Positions 19,455-31,900 of a stretch of 64,000 nt of DNA are shown here, piece by piece. The notes beneath the pieces were generated by a model that saw nothing but the letters and a program-made list of their open reading frames with translations, had not been told where the DNA came from and did not search any database. How positions within the stretch are numbered: position 1 is the stretch's first letter; each line of letters begins with the position of its first letter. Source of the DNA: Acanthosepion esculentum (Eukaryota; Mollusca; Cephalopoda; Sepiida; Sepiidae); contig OZ038517.1 of assembly GCA_964036315.1 (NCBI GenBank), positions 14,110,272 through 14,174,271 on the forward strand, written 5' to 3'. Position numbers and translations under genes: made by a program.

Positions 19455-22400
19455 GAATTTTTAGCACGAGAAGTTCCGATTACAATGAAAAACCCTATCA
19501 ACAATGACATTAATCATAATAAATCATAAAATTAGCACCAGCAGTTCCGACTGCTCATCAATAATGGTAGGATTATAATAGAATTAGCACCAACAGTTCC
19601 GATTGCAATGAAAACACCTTTTATCAAATATGGTAGGTTTATAATAATAGAATTAGCACCATCAGTTCCGATTGCAATGAGAAACCTTTCATCAATAATG
19701 GTAAGTTTATAATAATAGAATTAGCACCAACAGTTCCGATTGCAATGAAAACCGTCTCATCAATAATGGTAGGTTTTGAATTAGCACCAACAATTACGAT
19801 TGCAATCAAAAACCTTTCATCAACAATGGTAAGTTTATAATAATAGAATTAGCAGCAACACTTCCGATTGCAATGAATAACCGTTCATCAATAATGGTAG
19901 GTTTATAATAATAGAATTAGCACCAACACTTCCGATTGCAATGAAAAACCTTTCATCCATAATGGTAGATTTATAATGCTAGAATTAGCACCAACAGTTC
20001 CCATTGCAATGAAAAACCTTTCATCAATGATGGTAGATTTATAATAATAGAATTAGCGCGAACACTTTCGATTGCAATGAAAAAACTTTCATCAATAATA
20101 ATGGTAAGTTTATAATAATTGGCAATAAAGGTAGGTTTATAATAAAAGAATTAGCACCAACAGTTCCAATTGCAATGAAAAACCTTTCATAAATAATGGT
20201 AGGTTTATCATATTAGAATTAGCACCATCAATTCCGATTGCAATGAGAAACCTTTCATCAATAATAGTAAGTTGATAATAATAGAATTAGCAGCAACACT
20301 TCCGATTACAATGAAAAACTTTTCATCAGTAATGGTAAGTTTATAATAATAGAATTAGCACCAAGAGTTCCCATTGCAATGAAAAAAGTTTTATCAATTA
20401 TGGTAAGTTTGTAATAATAGAATTAGCACTAACAGTTGCGGTTGCAATGAAAAACCTATCATCAATAATCCTAGGTTTATAATAAAAGAATTACCAGCAA
20501 CACTTCTGATTGCAATGAAAAGAGTCTCATCCATAATGGTAGATTTATAATAATAGAATTAGCATCAACACTTCCGATTGCAATGGAAAACCTTTCATCA
20601 ATAATAGTAGGTATGTAACAGAATTACTACCAACAGTTCCAATTGCAATGAAAAAGCTTTCGTCAATAATGGTAGGTTTATAATAATGGAACTAGCACCA
20701 ACATTTCCGATTGCAGTGAAAAACCTTTTGTCAATAATGGTAGGTTTATAATAATAGAATTAGCACCAACACTTCCTATTGCAATGAAAAAACTTTCATC
20801 AATAATGGTAGGTTTATAATACTAGAATTAGCACCACCAGTTCCCATTGCAATGAAAAACCTTTCATAAATAATGTTAGGTTAATAATAAGAGAATTAGC
20901 ACCAACACTTCCGATTGCAATGAAAACCATCTCATCAATAATCGTAGGTTTGTAATAATTGAATCAGCACCAACACTTACGATTGAAATCATAAACCTTT
21001 CATCAATAATGGTAAGTTTATAATAATAGAATAAGCAGCAACACTTCCGATTGCAATGAAAAATTTCATCAATAATGGTAAGTTTGTAATAATAGAATTA
21101 GCACCAGCAGTTGCGATGGCAATGAAAACCTTTCATAAATAATGGTAGGTTTATGAAAACAGAATTAGCACTAACACTTCGCATTGCAATGAAAAACCTT
21201 TCATCAATAATGGTACGTTTATAATAATAGAATTAGCACCAACACTTCCGATTGCAATGAAAACCCTTTCACCAATAATGGTTTGTTTATAATAATAGAA
21301 TTAGCACCAACACTTCCGATTCCAATGAAAAACCTTTCATCAATACTGGTAGGTTTATAACAGAATTATCACCAACAGTTCCAATTGCAATGAAAAACGT
21401 TTCGTCAATAATGGTAGGTTTACAATAATAGAATTAGCACCAACACTTTCGAATGCAATGAAAAACCTTTCATCAATAATGGTAGGTTTATAGTAATAGA
21501 ATTAGCACCAACAGTTCCGATTGCAATGAAAAACCTTTCATCAATAATGGTAGTTTTATAATAGAATTAGCAACAAAACTTCCGATTGCAATGAAAAACC
21601 TTTCATCAATAACGGTAGGTTTATAGCAGAATTACCACCAACAGTTCCAATTGCAATAAAAAAAACCTTTTGTCACTAATGGTGAGTTTATAATAATAGA
21701 ATAAGCACCAACACTTCCGATTGCAATGACAAACTTTTCATCAATAATCGTAGGTGTATAATAATGGAATTAGCACCAACACTTCCGATTGCAATGAAAA
21801 ACCTTTCATCAGTAATGTTAGGTTTATAATAATAGAATTAGCACCAACAGTTCCGATTTCAATGAAAAACATTTCATCAATAATGGTAGGTTTATAATAT
21901 AAGAATTAGCGTGAATATTACGATTGCAATGAAAAACCTTTCATCCATAATTGTAGGTTTATAATAATAGAATTTGCACCAACAGTTCCCCTCGCAATGA
22001 AAAACATTTCATCAATGATGGTAGGTTTATAAGAATTGAATTAGCACCAACATTTACGATTGCAATGAAAAACCTTTCATTCATACTGGTAGATTTATAA
22101 TAATAGAATTAGCACCAACAATTTCGATTGCAATGAAAAACCTTTCATCAATAATTGTATGTTTATAATAATATCATTAGAACCAACAGTTCCGATTGCC
22201 ATGAAAACCAATTCATCAATGTCATTATCATCGTATGTTGCTAATAATCATAGAATTAGCACCAGCAGAAACTCCTCTCATCAATGTCATTATAATCAAT
22301 AGGTTTAGAATAGAAGTAAAACGCCAACAGTTCCGTTTGCAACGAAAACCCTGTCATGAATGACTTTCATATGTTGATAATCATAACATCAGCAGTTCCG

Positions 22401-22530
22401 ATTGAAATGAAAACCCAGCCATCAATATCATTATCATCGCATGTTAATAATTACAGAATTAGCACGAGCTGTTCCGATACCAATGAAGACCCTGTCATCA
22501 AACTCATCATAATGGTAGATGTATAAACTA
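19455..22530. repeat. Degenerate ~69-bp tandem array (zone 1)
   Basis: About 44 diverged units, mostly 65-70 bp. Consensus blocks: TAGAATTAGCACCAACA, GTTCCGATTGCAATGAAAAA, CCTTTCATCAATAATGGTAG and GTTTATAATAA. Units differ by many substitutions and short indels, indicating an old array with little homogenisation. No open frame persists. Confidence 0.9.
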
Positions 22531-22532
22531 CT

Positions 22533-22613
22533 TTTGCATTTCCTGTTGAATCTCTTTCAATTTCATTGTCATTATTATTTTAACCCTTAAAAAATCCTTT
22601 TGATGTTCGTTCA
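22533..22613 (-). repeat. Inverted copy of the array's left flank
   Basis: GCATTTCCTGTTGAATCTCT, TTCAATTTCATTGTCATTAT and AAAAATCCTTTTGATGTTCG are the reverse complement of 19166-19255. It separates the 69-bp zone from the 76-bp zone. Confidence 0.75.
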
Positions 22614-24075
22614 CCAACAGTTCCGACTGCAATGCAAACCAATTCATCAATGTCATTATCATCGTAGGTGGATAATTATGGAATTAGCATCAGCAGTTCC
22701 GATTGCAATGAAAAACCTTTCACCAATATCATTATCATCGTAGGTGGATAATTATGGAATTAAAACCAATTCATCAATGTCATTATTATCGTAGGTGGAG
22801 AAATATGAAATTAGCATCAGCAGTTCCGATTGCAATGAAAACAAATTCATCAATGTTGATATCATCATAGGTGGATAATTATGGAATTAGCATCAGCAAT
22901 TCCGATTGCAATGAAAACCAGTTCATCAATGTCATTATCATCGTAGATGGATAATTAAGGAATTAGCATCAGCAGTTGCAATGAAAACCAATTCATCAAT
23001 GTCATTATCATCGCAGGTGGATAATTATGGAATTAGCATCAGCAGTTGCAATGAAAACCAATTCATCAATGCCATTACCATCGTAGGTGTATAATTATGG
23101 AATTAGCATCAGCAGTTCCGATTGCAATTATGGAATTAAAACTAATTCATCAATTTCATTATCATCGTAGGTGGATAATTATGGAATTAAAACCAATTCA
23201 TCAATGTCATTATCATCGTAGGTGGATAATTATGGAATTAGCATCAGCAGTTGCAATGAAAACCAATTCATCAATGTCATTATCATCGTAGTTGGATAAA
23301 TACGGAATTATCATCAACAGTTCTGATTGCAATGAAAACAAAATCATCAATGTCATTATCATTGTAGGTGGATAATTATGGAATTAAAACCAATTCATCA
23401 ATGTCATTATCATCGTAGGTGGATAATTATGGAATTAGCATCAGCAGTTCCAATTACAATGAAAACCAATTCTTCAATATCATTATCATCGTAGGTGGAT
23501 AATTATGGAATTAGCGTCAGCAGTTCCGATTGCAATGAAAACAATTGATCAATGTCATTATCATCGTAGGTGGATAATTATGGAATTAGCGCCAGCAGTT
23601 CCGATTGCAATGAAAACCAATTCATCAATGTCATTATCATCGTAGGTGGATAATTATGGAATTAGCATCAGCAGTTCCGATTGCAATGAAAACCAATTCA
23701 TCAATGTCATTATCATCGTAGGTGGATAATTATGGAATTAGCATCAGCAGTTCCGATTGCAATGAAAACCAATTCATCAATGTCATTATCATCGTAGGGG
23801 GATAATGATGGAATTAGCGTCAACAGTTCCGATTGCAATGAAAACCAATTCATCAATGTCATTATCATCGTAGTTGGATAATTATGGAATTAGCATCAGC
23901 AGTTACGATTGCAATGAAAACCAATTGATCAATGTCCTTATCATCGTAGGTGGATAATTATGGAATTAGCGTCAGCATTTCCGATTGCAATGAAAACCAA
24001 TTCATCAATATCTTTATCATCGTAGGTGGATAATTATGGAATTAGCATCAGCAGTTCATAGTGCAATGAAAACCA
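22614..24075. repeat. Degenerate ~76-bp tandem array (zone 2)
   Basis: About 19 units in the same orientation as zone 1 and clearly related (GTTCCGATTGCAATGAAAAC), but with a different half: CAATTCATCAATGTCATTAT and CATCGTAGGTGGATAATTAT. Spacing measured at 23660 to 23736 is 76 bp. Several units lack the GTTCCGATT block. More homogeneous than zone 1, especially 23500-24000. Confidence 0.9.
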
Positions 24076-24379
24076 GTGTAAAAGTTATATCACCACCAAG
24101 ATCTGGCAGTCTTTTTCTTGCTTGAACGCAATCTTCATGCCATGTATGTTGTTTCGTTTCTTTTCTTAATATATGCTAAACAATGGTGCATTATTAGTAA
24201 TAAGGTCTTTTGCATTACCCAAACGTTTATTGTGTTATTGTGTTATTTAAATTATTCTAAAGTAGAAATAATTGTGGATCCTTAATACGGTTATTTGTAG
24301 CTATTTTGTTTGTGAAATTTGTACTCATTATTTATTATTGACATTTAATTATTTGTTGTTGATTATTATTATTTTATTT

Positions 24380-24445
24380 CCTTTGATTTCGTTCCGGGTC
24401 CCGCCCAGAGAACTAAGGTTAGAAATGGCATAATGGCATTTTCCA

Positions 24446-24501
<56 letters not shown>

Positions 24502-24815
24502 AAAAAGAAAATATTTTACATAGATAAAGCCCTTCATAAGGTGTGGGCTGTACTCGTGAGAGCAATTTCTTGTATTTCTTTAAGGCATGGGCTTCCAGGA
24601 ATCCCTTCAATTAGTCTACTGGAATCTTTTCGAGCCAATCCGAGGGCTCCACCTACAATAGGGATAGTTGATGTTTGCATGTGCCACATGTTTGAGATTT
24701 CGATTTCAATTTCCTTGTATTTTGATAGCTTTTTGAAGATCTTCAAAGATACATTGCCGTCCGCAGGGACTGCCATATCAATAACGAGCAACTTTTTGTT
24801 TGCAGTCTCTGATAA
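24380..24815 (-). pseudogene. 3' end of a non-LTR retrotransposon ORF
   Basis: The minus strand reads E-T-A-N-K-K-L-L-V-I-D-M-A-V-P-A-D, K-L-S-K-Y-K-E-I-E-I-E-I, then M-W and I-P-I-V-G-G-A-L-G, finishing near A-L-T-S-T-A-H-T-L before a stop at ~24530. This is the conserved C-terminal segment that follows the reverse transcriptase in a large group of animal non-LTR elements (pattern LIDxAVP-x-D..KLSKYK-x-L-x-IE...VVIGALG). Downstream on the same strand a GC-richer tail (CTTAGTTCTCTGGGCGGGAC) fits a 3' UTR, now split by a CA tract. The RT domain itself is absent: a typical 5' truncation. Confidence 0.65.
24449..24494. repeat. CA microsatellite
   Basis: About 23 CA units inside the 3' region of the retrotransposon remnant. 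Confidence 0.95.
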
Positions 24816-24817
24816 CT

Positions 24818-24840
24818 TATTATTATTATTATTATTATTA

Positions 24841-24874
<34 letters not shown>

Positions 24875-24876
24875 TA
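24818..24876. repeat. ATT trinucleotide microsatellite
   Basis: About 19 ATT units with one ATC interruption. Confidence 0.9.
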
Positions 24877-26699
24877 GTGTCTATATGTGCATTCGTAGTT
24901 TGCTAATTTGTTTTTTATTCACTTATTTTGTTTATTTAGAATTGTTCGGGGCTGGTTATCTTATTTAATTGAAGTACTGGCTTTGTTAAAAGCACCGTTG
25001 AGTAGATGGAGAAAATTATTGATAAAAAATAACAAGAATAGGTTTTAAAAAAGTAGATTATAATTTTTTTTTTCATAAACCCACATTCAGAATCAGAACC
25101 TTGGAGATGAGATTAAAGATTGAGAATCTACTTGAAAATCTTTTTTTTTTTGCACTACATGACCATTATATACCAGTCAGTGTGCTATAAAACCACATTC
25201 AGAATGAGAACCTTGAAGACAGGATGAAAGACTATGAGAATCTACTTGAAAATCCTTGTTTGGCACTACATGACTATTATATATGAGTCAATGTGCCATA
25301 AAACCACATTCAGAATCAGAACCTTGCAGATGGGATTAAAGACTATGAGAATCTACTTGAAAATCCTTGTTTGGCACTACATGACCATTATATAGGAGTC
25401 AATGTGCCATAAAACCACATTCAGAATCAGAACGTTGCAGATGGGATTAAAGACAATGAGAAGCTACTTGAAAATCCTTTTTTACCGCTACATGACCATT
25501 ATATATGAGTCAATGTGCCATAAAACCACATTCAGAATCAGAACCTTGCAGATGGGATTAAAGACTATGAGAATCTACTTGAAAATCCTTGTTTGGCACT
25601 ACATGACCATTATAGAGGAGTCAATGTGCCATAAAAGCACATTCAGAATCAGAACGTTGCAGATGGGATTAAAGACAATGAGAAGCTACTTGAAAATCCT
25701 TTTTTACCGCTACATGACCATTATATATGAGTCAATGTGCCATAAAACCACATTCAGAATCAGAACCTTGGAGATGGGAGTAAAGACAATGAGAATCTAC
25801 TTTAAAATCCTTGTTTAGCACTACATGACCATTATATATGAGTCAATGTGCCATAAGACCACATTCAGAATCAGAACCTTCGAGATGGGATTAAAGACTA
25901 TGAGAATCTACTTGAAAATACTTGTTTAGCACTACATGACCATTATATATGAGTCAATGTGCCATTAAACCACATTCAGAATGAGAACCTTGCAGATGGG
26001 ATTAAAGTCTATGAGAATCTACTTGAAAATACTCGTTTAGCACTACATGACCATTATATATGAGTCAATGTGCCATAAAACCACATTCACAATGAGAACC
26101 TTGCAGATGTGATTAAAGACTATGAGAAGCTACTTGAAAATCCTTGTTTAGCACTGCATGACCATTATATAGGAGTCAATGTGCCATTAAACCACATTCA
26201 GAATCAGAACCTTGGAGATGGGATTAAAGACTATGAGAATCTACTTGAAAATCCTTGTTTAGCACTCTATGACCATTATATAGGAGTCAATGTGCCATTA
26301 AACCACATTCAGAATGAGAACCTTGCAGATGGTATTAAAGACTATGAGAATCTACTTGAAAATACTTGTTTAGCACTACATGACCATTATATTTGAGTCA
26401 ATGTGCCATAAAACCACATTCAGAATCAGAACCTTGGAGATGGGATTAAAGACTATGAGAATCTACTTGAAAATACTTGTTTAGCACTCTATGACCATTA
26501 TATAGGAGTCAATGTGCCATAAAACCACATTCAGAATCAGAACCTTGCAGATGGGATTAAACACTATGAGAATCTACTTGAAAATCCTTGTTTAGCACTA
26601 CATGACCATTATATATGAGTCAATGTGCCATAAAACCACATTCAGAATCAGAACCTTGCAGATGGGATTAAAGACTATGAGAATCTACTTGAAAATCCT

Positions 26700-29600
26700 T
26701 GTTTAGCACTCTATGACCATTATATAGGAATCAGTGTGACATAAAACCACATTCAGAATCAGAACCTTGCAGATGGGATTAAAGACTATGAGAATCTACT
26801 TGAAAATCCTTGCTTAGCACTCTATGACCATTATATAGGAATCAGTGTGACATAAAACCACATTCAGAATCAGAACCTGGGAGATGGGATTAAAGACTAT
26901 GAGAATCTACTTGAAAATCCTTGTTTAGCACTCTATGACCATTATATAGGAATCAGTGTGACATAATACCACATTCAGAATCAGAACCTTGCAGATGGGA
27001 TTAAAGACTATGAGAATCTACTTGAAAAACCTTGTTTGGCACTCTATGACCATTATATAGGAATCAGTGTGACATAAAACAACATTCAGAATCAGAACCT
27101 GGGAGATGGGATTAAAGACTATGAGAATCTACTTGAAAATCCTTGTTTTGCACTACATGACCATTATATATGAGTCAATGTGCCATAAAACCACATTCAG
27201 AATCAGAACCTTGCAGATGGGATTAAAGTCTATGAGAATCTACTTGAAAATGCTTGTTTAGCACTCTATGACCATTATATAGGAATCAGTGTGACATAAA
27301 ACCACATTCAGAATCAGAACCTTGCAGATGGGATTAAAGACTATGAGAATCTACTTGAAAATCCTTGTTTAGCAATCTATGACCATTATATAGGAATCAG
27401 TGTGACATAAAACCACATTCAGAATCAGAACCTTGCAGGTGGGATTAAAGACTATGAGAATCTACTTGAAAATCCTTGTTTAGCACTCTATCACCATTAT
27501 ATAGGAATCAGTGTGACATAAAACCACATTCAGAATCAGAACCTTGGAGATAGGATTAAAGACTATGAGAATCTACTTGAAAATCCTTGTTTAGCACTCT
27601 ATGACCATTATATAGGAATCAGTGTGACATAAAACCATATACAGAATCAGAACCTTGCAGATGGGATTAAAGACTATGAGAATCTACTTGAAAATCCTTG
27701 TTTAGCACTCTATGACCATTATATAGGAATCAGTGTGACATAAAACCACATTCAGAATCAGAACCTGGGAGATGGGATTAAAGACTATGAGAATCTACTT
27801 GAAAATCCTTGTTTAGCACTCTATGACCATTATATAGGAATCAGTGTGACATAAAACCACATTCAGAATCAGAACCTTGCAGATGGGATTAAAGACTATG
27901 AGAATCTACTTGAAAATCCTTGTTTAGCACTCTATAACCATTATATAGGAATCAGTGTGACATAAAACCACATACAGAATCAGAACCTTGCAGATGGGAT
28001 TAAAGACTATGAGAATCTACTTGAAAATCCTTGTTTAGCACTCTATGACCATTCTATAGGAATCAGTGTGACATAAAACCACATTCAGAATCAGAACCTG
28101 GGAGATGGGATTAAAGACTATGAGAATCTACTTGAAAATCCTTGTTTAGCACTCTATGACCATTATATAGGAATCAGTGTGACATAAAACCACATTCAGA
28201 ATCAGAACCTTGCAGATGGGATTAAAGACTATGAGAATCTACTTGAAAATCCTTGTTTAGCACTCTATGACCATTATATAGGAATCAGTGTGACATAAAA
28301 CCACATTCAGAATCAGAACCTGGGAGATGGGATTAAAGACTATGAGAATCTACTTGAAAATCCTTGTTTAGCACTCTATGACCATTATATAGGAATCAGT
28401 GTGACATAAAACCACATTCAGAATCAGAACCTTGCAGATAGGATTAAAGACTATGAGAATCTACTTGAAAATCCTTGTTTAGCACTCTATGACCATTATA
28501 TAGGAATCAGTGTGACATAAAACCACATTCAGAATCAGAACCTTGCAGATGGGATTAAAGACTATGAGAATCTACTTGAAAATCCTTGTTTAGCACTACA
28601 TGACCATTATATATGAGTCAATGTGCCATAAAACCACATTCAGAATCAGAACCTTGCAGATGGGATTAAAGACTATGAGAATCTACTTGAAAATCCTTGT
28701 TTAGCACTCTATGACCATTATATAGGAATCAGTGTGACATAAAACCACATTCAGAATCAGAACCTTGCAGATGGGATTAAAGACTATGAGAATCTACTTG
28801 AAAATCCTTGTTTAGCACTCTATGACCATTATATAGGAATCAGTGTGACATAAAACCACATTCAGAATCAGAACCTGGGAGATGGGATTAAAGACTATGA
28901 GAATCTACTTGAAAATCCTTGTTTAGCACTCTATGACCATTATATAGGAATCAGTGTGACATAATACCACATTCAGAATCAGAACGTTGCAGATGGGATT
29001 AAAGACTATGAGAATCTACTTGAAAAACCTTGTTTGGCACTCTATGACCATTATATAGGAATCAGTGTGACATAAAACCACATTCAGAATCAGAACCTTG
29101 CAGATGGGATTAAAGACTGTGAGAATCTACTTGAAAATCCTTGTTTAGCACTCTATGACCATTATATAGGAATCAGTGTGACATAAAACAACATTCAGAA
29201 TCAGAACCTGGGAGATGGGATTAAAGACTATGAGAATCTACTTGAAAATCCTTGTTTTGCACTACATGACCATTATATATGAGTCAATGTGCCATAAAAC
29301 CACATTCAGAATCAGAACCTTGCAGATGGGATTAAAGTCTATGAGAATCTACTTGAAAATGCTTGTTTAGCACTCTATGACCATTATATAGGAATCAGTG
29401 TGACATAAAACCACATTCAGAATCAGAACCTTGCAGATGGGATTAAAGACTATGAGAATCTACTTGAAAATCCTTGTTTAGCAATCTATGACCATTATAT
29501 AGGAATCAGTGTGACATAAAACCACATTCAGAATCAGAACCTTGCAGGTGGGATTAAAGACTATGAGAATCTACTTGAAAATCCTTGTTTAGCACTCTAT

Positions 29601-31900
29601 GACCATTATATAGGAAACAGTGTGTCATAAAACCACATTCAGAATCAGAACCTTGCAGATGGGATTAAAGACTATGAGAATCTACTTGAAAATCCTTATT
29701 TGGTACTACATGACCATTATATAGGAATCAGTGTGAAATAAAACCACATACAGAATCAGAACCTGGGAGAAGGGATTAAAGACTATGAGAATCTACTTGA
29801 AAATCCTTGTTTAGCACTCTATGACCATTATATAGGAATCAGTGTGACATAAAACCACATTCAGAATCAGAACCTTGCAGATGGGATTAAAGACTATGAG
29901 AATCTACTTGAAAATCCTTGTTTAGCACTCTATCACCATTATATAGGAATCAGTGTGACATAAAACCACATTCAGAATCAGAACCTTGGAGATAGGATTA
30001 AAGACTATGAGAATCTACTTGAAAATCCTTGTTTAGCACTCTATGACCATTATATAGGAATCAGTGTGACATAAAACCATATACAGAATCAGAACCTTGC
30101 AGATGGGATTAAAGACTATGAGAATCTACTTGAAAATCCTTGTTTAGCACTCTATGACCATTATATAGGAATCAGTGTGACATAAAACCACATTCAGAAT
30201 CAGAACCTGGGAGATGGGATTAAAGACTATGAGAATCTACTTGAAAATCCTTGTTTAGCACTCTATGACCATTATATAGGAATCAGTGTGACATAAAACC
30301 ACATTCAGAATCAGAACCTTGCAGATGGGATTAAAGACTATGAGAATCTACTTGAAAATCCTTGTTTAGCACTCTATGACCATTATATAGGAATCAGTGT
30401 GACATAAAACCACATACAGAATCAGAACCTTGCAGATGGGATTAAAGACTATGAGAATCTACTTGAAAATCCTTGTTTAGCACTCATGACCATTATATAG
30501 GAATCAGTGTGACATAAAACAACATTCAGAATCAGAACCTTGCAGATGGGATTAAAGACTATGTGAATCTACTTGAAAATCCTTGTTTAGCACTCTATGA
30601 CCATTATATAGGAATCAGTGTGACATAAAACTACATTCAGAATCAGAACCTTGCAGATGGGATTAAAGACTATGAGAATCTACTTGAAAAACCTTGTTTG
30701 GCACTACATGACCATTATATAGGAATCAGTGTACCATAAATGCACATTCAGAATCAGAACCTTGCAGATGGGATTAAAGACTATGAGAATCTACTTGAAA
30801 ATCCTTGTTTAGCACTCTATGACCATTATATAGGAATCAGTGTGACATAAAACCACATTCAGAATCAGAACCTGGGAGATAGGAGTAAAGACTATGAGAA
30901 TCTACTTGAAAATCCTTGTTTAGCACTCTATGACCATTATATAGGAATCAGTGTGACATAAAACCACATTCAGAATCAGAACCTTGCAGATGGGATTAAA
31001 GACTATGAGAATCTACTTGAAAATCCTTGTTTGGCACTACATGACCATTATATATGAGTGAATGTGCCAAAAAACCACATTCAGAATCAGAACCTTGCAG
31101 ATGGGATTAAAGACTATGAGAATCTACTTGAAAATCCTTGTTTAGCACTCTATGACCATTATATAGGAATCAGTGTGACATAAAACCACATTCAGAATCA
31201 GAACCTTGCAGATGGGATTAAAGACTATGAGAATCTACTTGAAAATACTTGTTTAGCACTCTATGACCATTATATAGGAATCAGTGTGACATAAAACCAT
31301 ATTCAGAATCAGAACCTTGCAGATGGGATTAAAGACTATGAGAATCTACTTGAAAATCCTTGTTTAGCACTCTATGACCATTATATAGGAATCAGTGTGA
31401 CATAAAACCACATTCAGAATCAGAACCTGGCAGATGGGATTAAAGACTATGAGAATCTACTTGAAAATCCTTGTTTAGCACTCTATGACCATTATATAGG
31501 AATCAGTGTGCCATAAAATCACATTCAGAATCAGAACCTTGCAGATGGGATGAAAGACTATGAGAATCTACTTGAAAATCCTTGTTTAGCACTCTATGAC
31601 CATTATATAGGAATCAGTGTGACATAAAACCACATTCAGAATCAGAACCTTGCAGATGGGATTAAAGACTATGAGAATCTACTTGAAAATCCTTGTTTAG
31701 CACTCTATGACCATTATATAGGAATCAGTGTGCCATAAAATCACATTCAGAATCAGAACCTTGCAGATGGGATTAAAGACTATGAGAATCTACTTGAAAA
31801 TCCTTGTTTAGCACTCTATGACCATTATATAGGAATCAGTGTGACATAAAACCACATTCAGAATCAGAACCTTGCAGATGGGATGAAAGACTATGAGAAT
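26700..31900. repeat. Satellite zone dominated by type B units, with 18-22-unit duplications
   Basis: Rare variants recur at exact multiples of 111 bp. ATAATACC is at 26963 and 28961 (18 units), TGCTTG at 27251 and 29360 (19 units), GCAATCT at 27372 and 29481 (19 units), and ACAG after CATAT at 27641 and 30083 (22 units). This shows an internal duplication of about 2 kb modified by later insertions of whole units. Confidence 0.85.
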
